A stretch of 64,000 nt of DNA, taken from Ceriagrion tenellum (Eukaryota > Arthropoda > Insecta > Odonata > Coenagrionidae). Shown here in pieces: positions 36,410-48,315 of the stretch. Location of the stretch: NCBI GenBank assembly GCA_963169105.1, contig OY720643.1:22850373-22914372 (forward strand). Reading direction: 5' to 3'. The notes under the pieces are model-generated. The model did no database searches, was not told the origin of the DNA, and saw nothing but the letters and a program-made list of their open reading frames with translations. The position numbers and the translations under genes were made by a program. Each line of letters opens with the position of its first letter. The first letter of the stretch is position 1.

Positions 36410-36838
36410 GCAGCGCGTTTCGTTAAAAACTGCTACGAGTGTACATATAGTGTCTCACAACTTTTAGAGGAATTAAGGTGGGAGCCCCTAGAGACTGATA
36501 GGCTACATGCTAGGATTAGGTTGTTTGATAAATTCACAACTGATATTTTTCAGAGCGACACAGAGAATATTATCATGACTCCTCACTACATCTCTAGGCC
36601 TGACAGATGCGATAAAATAAGAGAGATACACTGCCGAACAGATAGGTACACAAAATCGTTCTTTCCGCGAACAATTAGCGATCACAACAAAAATTGAGCT
36701 CTACTAAATACACTCTTATAATAGATGTCACCATTTTATCTCAAAAAAAACCTACACCTTTACCCGGCTGGTGATTTAACACCCCCTGCCACACGCCCAT
36801 GTGGTGGCTCGCGGGGTATTATGTAGATGTAGATCAGT
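36410..36838 (+). mobile_element. LINE family A copy, 5'-truncated
   Basis: Begins at A-R-F-V-K-N-C-Y-E-C-T-Y-S-V-S-Q of the RT C-terminus, open to the normal stop at about 36697. It then has the standard 3'UTR, the block CCTGCCACACGCCCATGTGG and an ATGTAGATGTAGAT tail. Little divergence from the copy at 14847. Confidence 0.85.
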
Positions 36839-37199
36839 TTTTATAAATTGACGAATGAAGATATGAAGAAACTATTTACTGTAAATGCGTGCCATAGTTT
36901 CGCCATACGAACCAAAACTCGAAACAAAATTTACGGTCTCTCTTAAACAAAATTTACAATGTCTCTTAAAAATTAATCTGAACAGGTATTGTTACGTTTG
37001 ACAGAAACCAGTCATTGGTGGGCCACGTATGGATGCGTCCTAAGGGATGCCATTTCCCGCTCTATAAGTCATAACGATGGAGCTTTTTTTAATACTGAAC
37101 TTAACGGTAAAGCTAATAACAGGGTTTTTCTTCTCGTGATTTCCCACCTCAATATAGTAAGGAAGTGATTATTTGAAGCCAATAATCGATCATATATCA
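36839..37199. other. No gene recognised
   Basis: Spacer between two family A copies, with CTCTTAAACAAAATTTAC-like short direct duplication near 36930-36965. Confidence 0.45.
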
Positions 37200-37338
37200 A
37201 GCTCCCCTAAATACACTCCTATAATTCATGTCTCCATTTCATCTCCAAAAAACTTACACCTTTACACGGCTGGTGTCCTAATCCCCCCTGCCACACGCCC
37301 ATGCGGCGGCTCGCGGGGTATTATGTAGATGTAGATCC
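37200..37338 (+). mobile_element. LINE family A 3'UTR-only insertion
   Basis: Starts at GCTCCCCTAAATACACTCCT, just after the ORF stop in longer copies, and runs to the GGGGTATTATGTAGATGTAG tail. This is typical extreme 5' truncation during target-primed reverse transcription. Confidence 0.85.
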
Positions 37339-37611
37339 CTACTCACAGATTATAATTCAGCAAGCGCTCCATTATTTTTCGTCTCTCTTCTCTTATAAAT
37401 TCCCTTCCAGAGAACATCGACCCTTTCACCATATCTTCCAGCATTTTCGCTAACCTCGCCATTCGTTATTCTCAAAAAAAGTAAATTTTACTATCACCCC
37501 ATGCAGGATTATTATTCGCTAACTTCTCCTTGTTATGTTCTTACGCCTGTGACTTTTTTGCTTCTATTGTGTTCACTATAAAATGGCTTCATACTCATGC
37601 GATTTTTCTCT

Positions 37612-38200
37612 CAAATATATACATACATACAAATCACGCCGTTCCCTTCCGGGGTAGGCAGAGTCACTAAGTTTCACTCATAAATACATATTTGTACACC
37701 TAACTGCGCTTCACTAATTTCCTCCATAATGGCCTATCCTTGCAAACCTCTTTTGCTTCATTTACACACATACACTGTTTCATACGCGCCCTCCTATTTT
37801 TAAGACTCGTAATATTACTCCTAATAATTTCCTCAACCACAACTTTCTCGGTCTATCTCTCCCTCTCGCACCATTCATTTCACTCTTATATACCTGTTTC
37901 ATTTATTCGACTCTCATCCATTCTCTCAACATGGCCAAACCTACGAATCACACTCCTTCCATATATGTCCATTACTGGAGCATCTCGCCCACATTCATTT
38001 ATTACCCACTCATTCCCGACCCTATCCATCCTACTTTTGCCGCAAACACTCCTCAGATAACTCATACCCACGGCGTTTAGTCTACTCTTATGTCTATCCA
38101 GACATATCCATGTTTCACTACCACACAAAAAAGTGGGGAGAAGTACACTTTTGTACACAGCAATTTTCGCTCCCTTAGACAGGCACTCATTCCTCAAATA
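37612..38200 (-). mobile_element. LINE family B copy
   Basis: Tail (CATA)n at about 37618-37630, end block CACGCCGTTCCCTTCCGGGG, then an RT C-terminus on minus. Its pieces are K-S-V-L-L-P-T-F-L-C-G-S-E-T-W, N-A-V-G-M-S-Y-L-R, W-V-I-N-E-C-G and I-R-R-F-G-H-V-E-R-M. A frameshift follows before the C-terminal G-R-x-R region. 5' end at about 38200. Confidence 0.85.
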
Positions 38201-38264
38201 AATAAAAAAATTTAATGCTAATTTAACACGTAGCCTATGTCACTTGACATATACGCGTTTCAAA

Positions 38265-38548
38265 ATACCTCGATGACAAATGTGAAGATTTTCTCCTAAA
38301 CGCAAAAATATACGTCTCATGTAATAATGATGGTTTCTTACAAATATCAAGGTATCATACCGAGTAAAAACACGTCCTTACAGACGATATTCCCATAAAT
38401 TTTCAATTCCTCGTTGTATATCCAAGAAATAATTCGAAGACGCATGCAGAGATATCCCCCTGAACGTGAAAACATACGTTTTAGGTGATAATAATGTTTC
38501 AATACATATATCGGGGTATCATACCGAATTAAAATCACCTATTTACAG
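38265..38548. repeat. Two-unit tandem repeat, period 164 bp
   Basis: GGTATCATACCGA-TAAAA...TTACAGA occurs at 38351 and again at 38515. Upstream blocks (CCTAAACGCAAAAATATACG and CCTGAACGTGAAAACATACG, then TAATAATG) repeat in register. The units are diverged by roughly a quarter. Possibly satellite-derived. Confidence 0.7.
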
Positions 38549-38954
38549 AAAACAGAGCAGCTGTCGATCGGTGGAGAAGTAAAAGTAGGAGTGGTGAGAT
38601 TACAGGGAGTTAGCTTGACGAGGACACAGTACCTTGGATCGTACATCACAGAAAGCGGAGATCTCGATAGGGAGATTAACCACAGGACTCGATTAGGACG
38701 GATGAACTGGAGAAAGACAACCGGGGTGTTATGCGATAGGCGGATGGGAAGGAGTACAAAGGGGAGGATTTTTAAATCAGTGGTGAGAACAGTCCTGATC
38801 AACGGTTGCGAGGCATGGCCCATGAAGATGAGGCAGGAAAAGAAATTGGACGTAAGGGAAATACGTCCACTACGTACTGGGCGTATTTCCACCACGTGGA
38901 ATGTTTGATGGAGATGTGGATGTTGCGATAAGCTACGTTAAAGTCAAGGAGAGA

Positions 38955-39722
38955 AAGTATTAACTTCAGATATATCGTGGGGAACACGCATACAAAACAT
39001 ATGCGGCACAGCATTAAAGAAACTAGGTTTTGTTAGGCGTATAATAGGAAGGTCCTCAGATGAAAAAGTAAAAGAGAGATGCTGCTTCACCTACATCTAC
39101 GTAATACCCTGCGAGCCACCACGAGGGTGTGTGGCAGGGGGTGAAGATCACCAAACATGCACCATTGCCATGCAAGCAGGATACATAAGGTAGCTACTTC
39201 GCTCTGGTTAGGCCACACTTCGAATACGCCGCGATCATTTGGGACCCTGTTCATAAAAATTTAACCAAAAAAATTAAACAAGTACAAAGAAAAGCAGCAA
39301 GCTTCGTTAGAAACTGTTACGAACGAACATATAGTGTTACACAACTGTTAGAGGGATTAAGATGGGAGCCCCTATAGAATCGGAGGCTGCACGCTATGCT
39401 TAGGTTGTTTGATAAATTCAGAACTGATATTTTTCAGAGCGACACCGAGATTATTATCATGACGCCACACTACATTTCTAGGTCTGACAGATGCGTTAAA
39501 ATAAGAGAGATACTCAGCCGGACAGATAGGTACAAAAACTCGTTCTTTCCGCGCACAATAAGCGATCACAATAGAAACTGAGCTCCTCCAAACACATTCT
39601 CATAGGTCATGTCACCATTTCACCTCCAAAACTTTTACATCTTTACACGGCTGCCTACCACCCCCTGCCACACGCCCAAGCGGCGGCTCGCGGGGTAGTA
39701 TGTAGATGTGGATGTAGATAAG
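38955..39722 (+). mobile_element. LINE family A copy nested in LINE D
   Basis: Starts like the copy at 14847 (ATATCGTGGGGAACACGCAT, then G-F-V-R-R-I-I-G-R-S-S-D-E-K). It encodes N-L-T-K-K-I-K-Q-V-Q-R-K-A-A and S-F-F-P-R-T-I-S-D-H, and ends with GCGGCTCGCGGGGTAGTATG and a TAGATGTGGATGTAGAT tail. It is itself interrupted at 39090-39182. Confidence 0.85.
39090..39182 (-). mobile_element. Subfamily A2 LINE 3' scrap nested in LINE A
   Basis: Reverse-oriented tail CTACATCTACGTAATACCCT and end block with GGGGGTGAAGATCACC, matching 24780-24830. The host sequence GCTGCTTC before it and GCTACTTC after it look like a short target-site duplication. Confidence 0.8.
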
Positions 39723-40104
39723 GAATGAGCGGCTTAGAGAGCAAGGAGGGGTAGTTGAGGCTGACAAGTAAAAGAGCGAAGATTACAGTGGTTTTGGTAT
39801 GTATGGGAAGGAAGAGGAGAGGAAGCTAAAAATTCCACTTTTAGCAGTAACTATCAGCAGGTTAGCAGTTTTGGGTAATTCGAAATATTTCTACTACATT
39901 ATGAATATTTTACCACTATAAACTACTAAATTCTTCACAGTAAACCATAAAATACTTCTCAAGTTTACCAGTATTTCATCCATTGGAATGTGGCATTAAA
40001 GCACCTCGGTATCACGTCAAACATCGCAAATGATGGCATCACACGACTCAAACTCGCTTCACCGCCGCACAGTACATTTTTTTCCCGCAGAAACATATTT
40101 TGGC

Positions 40105-40590
40105 AAAAGAGGGATTTCAAAAGAAAAGAAAGCTACTCAGTGTACAAAGAACTAAGGAAGAAGAGCCTAACAAAGTGTTACATATGGAGTGTGGCATTAT
40201 ATGGCTTGGAGAATTGGACAATTAAGAGGGAATATGAAAACAGACTGGAAGCCCTAGAGATGTGGATATAGAGGAAGATGGAAATAGGGAGTTGAAAGAT
40301 AAAGTGAGAAATGAAGAGTTAATGAAGAGAACACACGAGGAAAAGACTACCACGGAAATTAGAAGAATGCAGAACTGCATATGACATCACCTCGGAAGAG
40401 ATTGTTTACGAACGAAGGGAATGGAAGGAATGATGGTGGGAAAGCGGAGAAGGGGAAGGAAATAAAACAAATGTTAGATAGTATTAAAGTCAAGGGAAAA
40501 TACCAGAAAATGGAGCGATTATTTGAGAGAAGAGGAGATCAGAGGTGGAAACCGTTAGGAAACCTGCCGATCAAGTCTGAAGAACACGAA
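40105..40590 (+). mobile_element. LINE family C-like copy, decayed
   Basis: The plus frame shows S-V-Y-K-E-L-R-K-K, Y-I-W-S-V-A-L-Y-G-L-E-N-W-T-I-K and R-L-E-A-L-E-M-W, which aligns with the 145-260 part of the first element. Downstream sequence to about 40590 has many stops. Confidence 0.7.
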
Positions 40591-41782
40591 TGAATGAATC
40601 TCCCAAATGTACTGGATAAAGTAATGAACAGTGAACTACAGTTTGGGACGTAATGCCAATTATTTAAAAAATCTAGAGTTTTAAGCTGAACAAAAAACAA
40701 GCGTTTAAGATAAGAAGTTGTCGAAAAATACGCCAAACAAATGAGTGAAGGTAGCCGTCACCCAAGTGTCTCCCAAGAAATGACATTCAACAGGCCAGAG
40801 GGAAGTTTATAAGGCCACGACGGGACACTCCAAACTACAAAATGACAGGAAAACTAACATACGAATCCGAATTTGTCTACAGGATCCCTAAAAATATTCA
40901 CGACCAAAGCCAAAGCGGACGCCATAACGAATTACTTCTACTGTTACGGTCGGCTAGTACGCACTTCCAAGAGCTCGCCTGCACTACATCTACGTCATAC
41001 CCTGCAAGCCACCCAAAGGGTATTTGTCAGGGGGTGCTTCCACACCAGGCATGCATGAATGATACGGTAGAACACCGAAATTACATTGAAACCCACGTAC
41101 CACACATGCAAAGCGCCAATTAAAAATCTAATAACCAAGAAACATTTTAGATACACTACAATAGACCGACGCGGACAGCGTCTACATGGCAATTAGGTCA
41201 GTGAAAAACCTGAAGTTTTGACGTCACTTCCTCAGGAAAATTACAGCTTATACACCATTGAGAAGAAGGAGAAGACGCTTACCTTGACCGACTTTGTGGC
41301 GAAAACACATCCATAGTCGCCTACTTCTTGAGGGATCAGCACAATACGTCTTGCGGAGAATTTTTCAGCATTTCACCCATGTTCTTTGAAAAGCTGTTGA
41401 TACCAGGGCTGAATTCCTGGAGCAGCCTCGCCAAACCTGCGCGATTCCTGCAAACACTTGTTTATATTCCTGTCTCGTGCGCATGCCGGTGAAGCTACCT
41501 TCCTTCACCGTGTACGCCGTGTACCTATTTGTAGTGGCACTGAAATGGGGCCGCGGGATTCTATCAAACTATGAGCGCCACATGTCATCCACCCATGGCA
41601 TTCACGTGAGAAGCAGTGCTCGCTTGTGGAAACGCGATGAAGGCAGTCTTTCAAGGCATTTTTTTTGCAGTTTCTGACATTTTTCAGCTTTCATGAGACA
41701 TGTTTTAGGACTCGAGTGTGCAAGTAATGCAATTTGTATCCAATCAGGGTATACACTAATTATTCTCCCTTAGAGAATCTAA
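40591..41782. other. No gene; LINE A2 scrap at 40983-41062
   Basis: CTACATCTACGTCATACCCTGCAAGCC at 40984 onward, then CAGGGGGTGCTTCCACACCA, is a minus-strand LINE A/A2 3' end of under 100 bp. The remaining sequence has only unassigned short frames. Confidence 0.6.
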
Positions 41783-42010
41783 ATGCCGGGAAGCTGCGTC
41801 GTTCCAGGGTGCCAAGAGAGCTATGGCTCAAAAAAGACAAGCTAGTCAATTTTTATCGGCACCCTAAGACCCTGTAAAGCGAGAGAAATGGCAGAGAGCA
41901 TTACCAAGGATAAATTTTAACTTGAAGCCCGGTCAAGTTTAGTGCGAGAGACATTTCATGCCGCACACCTTCATCCGTAGGATTTTTGGCTAATTTGCTG
42001 TTTACGGGCC
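41783..42010 (+). pseudogene. THAP zinc-finger domain pseudogene
   Basis: An ATG at 41783 opens M-P-G-S-C-V-V-P-G-C-Q-E-S-Y, the start and first Cys pair of a THAP (C2CH) DNA-binding finger. After a frameshift F-Y-R-H-P-K is followed, in another frame, by K-R-E-K-W-Q-R-A-L with the conserved Trp. C-E-R-H-F at 41943-41957 holds the final Cys-x2-His. An in-frame TAG precedes this last block. With two frame breaks and two stops it cannot make a protein. THAP fingers occur in cellular regulators and P-element transposases; which one this was is not clear. Confidence 0.8.
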
Positions 42011-43724
42011 CCCTTTTGATCTCTTATTGCCGGAACCCCCGGAAATTAGCAATCTGCCCGCCCTCACTCCTAAAAAAACAACGATCTTTGTCCGCCCCGG
42101 CGGCTTATGATGAGGGAGGAGGTGTTGAAATTCGTGGACTTCGAAATGCTATACGTTGAGTGGCCCGCTGTAATACACACGGCGAAAACAAAGAGGAAAC
42201 AGTTTTAGTGGCACCCCTTAACTTGAGGAATCAATGCATCTTTAAACGAATACGATAAACATGCACTTGTGCGACCACGAAGAGCTCCGTCTACGTGACT
42301 GCGCATGGGGACATTTGTCGCCGGTAGATGATACGCCCTTTTCTTTCTATAGTTAAAGCTACACTTGTGGTCCTATTTTCAGACATATCGTGATGGCCAG
42401 TGCAATTCCTTATAAGCCTGGAGGACACCAATTTTCCTCCTTACCGTGCGGAAATCTCATCGTCAGCATTCATTAACTGGAAATATTCTTTGTGCCTATT
42501 TTGAAGGATACATTTTGAGAGCACCCATCTTTGACACAAATTTTAGGAGTAATTACGCTGAAATTTCGCATCATTAAGTGAACTTACTTCATCAAATTCA
42601 CTACGTTCCCATGCGGAATTCAATGTGCCAACTGCGTCTGCTTGGGTAGATGACATGTGCTGCCGTCTAGTTTCCCCTCGCGGCCTCAAAATCAAGCCAA
42701 ACAAACCCCAAGAGCCTCACAGTCATGCTCCTGCGCACGTAAACAACTGCCAGCCGAATTACAATTTGGACAGTAGGAGGGAGTTTAACTAAGTTCAGCC
42801 ACACTACACGATCGCCAACATCCAATTCATTGTGAATTCACTCATGTTAACTTAAAATAACTCTAACAGTTTACAATAATTAATGAAAAAATCTTACAAG
42901 ACGGCAAATAAATTTTATCCCCTTCATATACCAAAATTTTTTAAAAACTAGTTCCAATGAGGGGCAGTGAAACGAAGTATCTCATTCTCGAATGGTCTAA
43001 GAAATTATAAATGCAAGAGTCACAGCAAACTGCATCATCTTCTGGGTAACAATATGGGTAACTAGCAGCAATAATACCTACCCAATGTTCTCAAAACTCT
43101 TCAAATATTTTCTTTCATACCTACTGAGCCAGAGTTAAAATAAAAATAGCCAAACCCTCCATCACTGTTAGTCAGGGTAATTGATCAAGAAAAATCAACA
43201 AACAAGAAGCTTAAAAAAAAACTTGCAAAGGGATACAATTAATGGAGAGTTTCTTTCTTTAATCCATGCTCAGGGTGTCAGCAAAGAAAATAGTAATGGC
43301 TAATAAAGTTTAATATCACATAACAAGTTCCTTTCTTGGTGTTCAACCATCATCCAAACCCTTTGATGTGCAATAACTCATTTCTTCTTGATCCAGAGAC
43401 TAAAGCAGGCATACCTGTTTCCATCGATTGGTCTATCACACCGATTATAATTTGCACTTAATAAAAGATAATGCATACCAAAAAAAAACCACCAAAAATA
43501 TCTAATTAAAATACACTACTCAAACTTCAAAAGTATAGATCAAACTGATTTATTGACACACCAACAAGTAATGACACCAACTGAAAACAATTACTTCCAT
43601 CATGGAAATAATCATTGCAAATTATGTGTAAATAAAACCATGTTTTTAGGAGCTATTGGTGGTGCTCCAATGTCAATAAATTTCATTAAACAGTAAACAC
43701 TTACAAACATACAGGGGAAATATT
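42011..43724. other. No gene recognised
   Basis: A moderately GC-rich stretch to 42140 (P-P-x-L-T-P-K-K-like frame) may be the remainder of the THAP pseudogene. Beyond that nothing can be identified. Confidence 0.4.
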
Positions 43725-43775
43725 TACTCACAGCCCAGGCTTTGACGAGTAATGGTCATCATCAGGTAAGTATAG
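43725..43775 (-). ncRNA. Decayed hammerhead-like motif
   Basis: Minus strand: CTTAC, CTGATGA, helix TGAC/GTCA, AA, a hairpin AGCC-TG-GGCT, then GTGAG, which pairs with CTTAC. The core G of GAA and the cleavage-site base look lost. Related in layout to the element at 20147; inverted arms were not delimited. Confidence 0.4.
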
Positions 43776-43967
43776 TGTTTCTCTCTGTTAACATCATATA
43801 TCAGAGAGGGGGGTAAGATGTAGATGGTGCAAGCACTGGTAATGTCACAGGAACAATTAAATAAACATCACTGATTCTGGGCATAATGCACGCACATACA
43901 CTCACTTTACACCCCAAATGTCTCCTTGTATAACAAGATTAACGAAAAAATAAAGCTAATAAATTAT

Positions 43968-44020
43968 TGCCAAACTACCTTGTGGTGGCTTTCGGGGTAA
44001 TAAGTAGATGAAGATGTTAA
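43968..44020 (+). mobile_element. LINE A tail scrap
   Basis: CCTTGTGGTGGCTTTCGGGG followed by TAATAAGTAGATGAAGATG resembles the final bases of subfamily A2, heavily mutated and under 60 bp. Confidence 0.5.
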
Positions 44021-44514
44021 AAACACATTATTGTGAAAGGAATACTTTCTTGGAGAATAGTTTGTTTCACAGAAATTTGATAGCACTAAAAATGTTTCAA
44101 TATGGTGCACATCAGCAGCAAATAATGGTCCTTCCTTCCTCTTGGATTTCACTATCTCTTCCCTGAGATGACTCACCTTCCAGAGACACAACTGGAGGTC
44201 GCCACAGCCAGGTGCAATCTTAAATGGAACCAGAGAAAACACTTAAAGGGAGAGAGAGGGAAATGTTGAGCAGACCAAAACTGGCACCAAACTCATTGAG
44301 AATGACCATACATCATGTACTACGTACTGACAAAAGAGACGGATACAGGAAGAAATGCAGGAAGGAAGCAATTTCAAAGATTCCTTGGGGAAAAAAATTA
44401 GAGCTTTATGGTTTCTTTGGGGCACACTGACATATGTAAACTGCATGACTTCTCCTAGTTGTTTAACCTGAGGTAACTGGTGGTAATATCACACGGCACT
44501 CATGGAAACCAAGA
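44021..44514. other. No gene recognised
   Basis: No identifiable domain in the short frames on either strand. Confidence 0.45.
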
Positions 44515-44682
44515 ACACTTTAGAATGGACACTTAATAGAAAAAGGCCCAGGGGGAAACCTAGGAGAAGATAAAGAGATGTCACAGGGGATTGTCAAAAA
44601 ATGAATACGCTTCCCATGGGAAGGAGCAGGGAAAATGTAGAAAGAGATTGGCATAAAAACTTTCAGTCCCAGGTCTATTAAA
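44515..44682 (+). mobile_element. LINE ORF C-terminal scrap
   Basis: The plus strand encodes N-R-K-R-P-R-G-K-P-R-R-R followed by R-D-V and E-R-D-W-H-K, the pattern R-P-R-G-x-P-x-x-x-W-x-D...D-R-x-x-W found at the very end of many non-LTR ORF2 proteins. Stops are present. Family not assigned. Confidence 0.5.
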
Positions 44683-47384
44683 TGGCCATTTTCCAGAAGA
44701 CTAGCATTTTTAGTACTTTACAAAGATCATATTCTACAATAATCGCATTTTTTTCGTACAGCACAACACGGCTTTATTAAACAAGTTAATTAAAATATAT
44801 TAGAGAATGAAAAGTCCAAATGTAGAATCATAATTGAAATATAAAAATTATTCACTTATTAATACGTGGTTAAATACTAGAGCCCAAGCTATACTTGGAC
44901 AAGAGGGCATTCCACGTTGCCCAACCAATGTTCAGGTATGCTACTGAAAGTGTTAGCTATTGTAGAGGCAGACGCACAAGGATGATTATGGCCCCCAAGG
45001 CAGAGGAGAAGAAGGAATTTCAAGGAATTTCCTCAGTTATCAAGGAATTCAGAGACAGGCAACCAACCTCCCAGAATGGCAATTCAAGTTCCCAACTAAA
45101 ATTTCCCCTAATTTTTTCCCAAAAATTATCATGCAATCAAGATGCATCAAGAATACATCCAAGAGGCATCCCCAGAGTTTTATTCAGACTCTGCAAAATG
45201 CCATCAAACAAAATAATTTTACCACTTGATTAGTACTTGATAAGAAGTGCTCACCAGTCAGTGTTCTGCACGTGGTCCTCTGAGGCTGGCCATACGAAGT
45301 TGAAGGTGAAGAAATTTGAGACGGCTTCATAGGCAAAGAGCCAGCCAAGACATGGCCAACAAAATTCAAACAATGTCATATGCCTCTTCATCAGGAGGAC
45401 GCCGAGTTGCAACAATGCATGCACCAGGGTCCTTAACCCCTCCCCAACTTCCTTTTCTCACTGAGCCATTCCATTGCACTGGCAATGCCTTTACCATGAA
45501 GTTCAATGCCCACAGTGATAGAGTGCCTAAGGTGTGAACAGTTGATGGGTGACGTGGCCGCTCCTCTCCCATCCTCTCCATCGAGGTGGACTATTGCCTC
45601 CGAGCAGAGACAGTGCAAGTTCAGTCCACATTTCACCTGATGAATATTCAAGCCAGATATTAACTCAAATGTCTCAGTAGGATAATTCAAATACATATGT
45701 ACCTAGTTGTTTTACCATTTTAAGATCAATAAGAGTTAAAAATTAGATACAATAGTTTAATGTTAGACTTTGCAAAGCCTGAATGATTATCTTTAAAGCT
45801 AAAGAGTGTCTATATTCACTAGGTAATATGATTCTGTAATTGTACTAACTTTGTACTTATAAAGAAGATAAAAATTACCGAGAGAATTTCTTTTTGCTCT
45901 GGATATTTCCACAAAGCAAACTAGAAAATGATTAATTGTATTTGTTTTAATGACTGTTTTCTAGTTTCTATGACCTCCCTCCTCAGCAGAGGTGGTCTGC
46001 CAGAAAAACGCTGAAGAAATATTAAATTTATACACCCAAAATATCCCCTTGTCATTCTACTACACAAAAGAAAAAAATCATTGCACAGGTAGTAAAAAAA
46101 GGAGCCTAACCTTAAGCTTAATGACTCCAAATCCGCTGTAACTTCCGCCGACTGCCGCCGCCGACTTCCTCGGAATGTAGCATTTCTCCAAGGATTAACA
46201 GGCCTCTTGGGAGCCATCTTGGCATTGTCCCTTTACGCGACTCTCTTGTTCCACCACAAGTTTCATACCATATACTAAATTTAATCACTGTAGTTATAGA
46301 TGCTGTTGGAGATTGATGATATCCTTTGTTGGAAATATGTGGTTTCTTTTCTGAATAGGTCTGAGGTATGATGCTGGAGGATGCAGAGCCACTGTATGGT
46401 GATTGAAACATCAACACAATATTATAAAATGGAATACAACATCACTATCATCAAGCCACAAAGAATCATTTTCATCCCAAGCATTGCAACTTCGATAGAG
46501 TATATCCATGATGATAGCACAGTGGGAATATACTGATATAGCTAGGAAAGAAATTAAAAATTTTGTAATGATTATATGATTTATAAAAGATTCTCCATCA
46601 GGTATTCTTCGGGCACCTTGTACCCTTCCCCACATGGCATAGGATGCATTTACAAATTTGATGCATTTCAAACTGCCAACTACACCACCATCTTGCATGC
46701 ACTCTAATACATAGTCAGCACTTGCACCTTAACGTGTAGCCATTCAATATGGTAGTCTATATTTCCTTTCCTATAAGGATGGTTACTTCATCGAATGATC
46801 ATAAAAATCCATCCACTTGAATTAATTTTATGTCTTAAAGGAATAAGAGAAATACAACTAAGGATAATTCTGATGGAATGATAAACTTCTTGTAGATACC
46901 CAAGCTTCCAGGTAAAAAATTAAAATGAATTACACACAAAAAAGTTTGGCCCTCTCCAATGAATACTTTATAGCACAATGCATTTTAATGTCTAAGTGAC
47001 ATCCTCAGGTACAGGTGGTAGTTTATGAGGGTAAAGCTAGGATGATGAAACGTGAAGTACAATACATCATTTATCTGACAGAACTTGACTTCAATTTTTT
47101 TTACTAGGTGCTCCCCTAATCTTTTACTAGGTAAGTTCCCAAAATCGTTCATACATAGTTTGTACATCACATGTGAACAAGTGGTAATATGACAACATGT
47201 TTCCAACTGCCACTTCATGCATTATTAGAGTACCAGTAAGCAACGCGGCCTTGTTCTAGGTGCATGCACTTATTTTGTGTTTGCAATGGCATGTTCATTT
47301 GCATTCCCATTTCCTGATGGAAGTTGTGAGGGAGCAGCACAAATGAATTAAGTTCTACTCATGAGTAGTGAAAACAATTGCATA
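44683..47384. other. No intact gene; coding-like, GC-richer patches on minus
   Basis: Two patches look unlike random DNA. At 46105-46217 (minus) an ATG opens M-A-P-K-R-P-V-N-P-W-R-N-A-T-F-R-G-S-R-R-R in CpG-rich sequence, ending near AAGGTTAGG, a possible first exon with a weak donor. At 45180-45690 (minus) long frames in three phases (for example I-E-L-H-G-K-G-I-A-S-A-M-E-W and V-G-H-V-L-A-G-S-L-P-M-K) follow a possible acceptor (TTCATCAG). They look like a frameshifted pseudogene or unmodelled exons. No family was recognised. Confidence 0.35.
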
Positions 47385-48035
47385 AGTACAACAAATGTTA
47401 AAGCAAGTATTTGGAGAAGACACTTCACGCCAAACCTAAACCTTCGAGTGGTTCAAATGTTTTCACCGTGGTTGAACATTGATTGATGAATATGAACATT
47501 GAGAACTGTGGATAACTGGGTTTACACAGAAAATGTTGCTGCTGTACACCCTTTGGTCATGGAAAACCCCAGGCAGATCATTTAAGATGTCTGCAACATT
47601 GTGGAACTATCGTACAGCACAACCCAGAGGATTTGTCCAACTGACTTGAAATAACACAAATTACAGCAAAGTTAGTGAAACAGGAAAAATGGTAAGCAGA
47701 CAACTGGTTCCTCAATCATGAGAATGCCATAGCATGTACTGCTTTGATCAACATGCCTAACCTTACTGTGAATAACAACATGGCTACTGCTACTCATCCA
47801 TCATACTGATTTAATTTTACCGAGTTCTACTTTTTTCCTCAAGATAAAAATCAACTGGAAAGCTGTAGATTTGCAACAGTTGAAGAAACTGAAGCAGAAT
47901 CACAAGCAATGTTGATCACGTTCACGAAAAACCTTCCCAAAGGCATTTAAAATTGGAAGAAACAATGGAAGCAGGACATAAACTCTAAAGAAAACTATTT
48001 AGAAGGTTATGAAGGTCAATAAGGTATGTTGTAAT
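47385..48035 (+). pseudogene. mariner-type transposase pseudogene
   Basis: Broken frames keep the order of a mariner transposase. First comes an N-terminal helix-turn-helix part with F-G-E-D-T and F-E-W-F-K. Then a V-x-x-L-V-M-E-N-P-R-Q-I-I-x-D-V-C block and a G-K-M-V-S-R-Q-L-V-P stretch. Last is a C-terminal H-P-S-Y-x-F-N...F-Y-F-F-P-Q-D-K-N-Q-L-E, C-R-F-A-T-V-E-E-T-E-A-E and W-K-K-Q-W-K with a final N-Y-L-E-G. The D,D(34)D catalytic residues cannot be aligned through the frameshifts. Terminal inverted repeats were not found. It is a dead fossil. Confidence 0.75.
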
Positions 48036-48224
48036 TAATGCTTCGGACTTATTTTGGAAACTTATGGGTAGCACCTAGCATTACAGTTCATAATGCTGTA
48101 GCATCACATTATGGTAAGCACTGTTAAATGTGTACCATTCCCTCATAATTTAATTATGATATTGCAAATGTTTACTTATTTTGTCTACAAGCATCCCTTG
48201 ACTGGGTTGCATTTAAGATACTAG

Positions 48225-48315
48225 GATTTATCAAGAGAATAGCAGGGAGTTCTCATATGACAACAAGAAAGTGAGATGCTACTTAGCTCTTGTTCAGCCA
48301 TATCTTGAATTATCA
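48225..48315 (+). mobile_element. LINE A RT scrap
   Basis: G-F-I-K-R-I-A-G-S-S then R-x-x-L-A-L-V-Q-P-Y-L-E-like codons match the start of the LINE A C-terminal frame seen at 14900-15000, with frameshifts. No 3' tail. Confidence 0.5.

Larger units (their letters stand above)
38549..39835 (+). mobile_element. LINE family D (RTE/CR1-like) fragment, interrupted by LINE A
   Basis: The plus frame 38591-38890 has V-R-L-Q-G-V-S-L-T-R-T-Q-Y-L-G-S-Y-I-T, D-L-D-R-E-I-N-H-R-T-R, L-C-D-R-R-M and S-V-V-R-T-V-L-I-N-G-C-E-A-W. This is the RT C-terminal connection region. It is broken at about 38950 and appears to resume at 39722 with R-N-E-R-L-R-E-Q-G-G-V, as expected for the next conserved block. A whole LINE A insertion lies between. 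Only one copy of this family is seen here. Confidence 0.75.
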
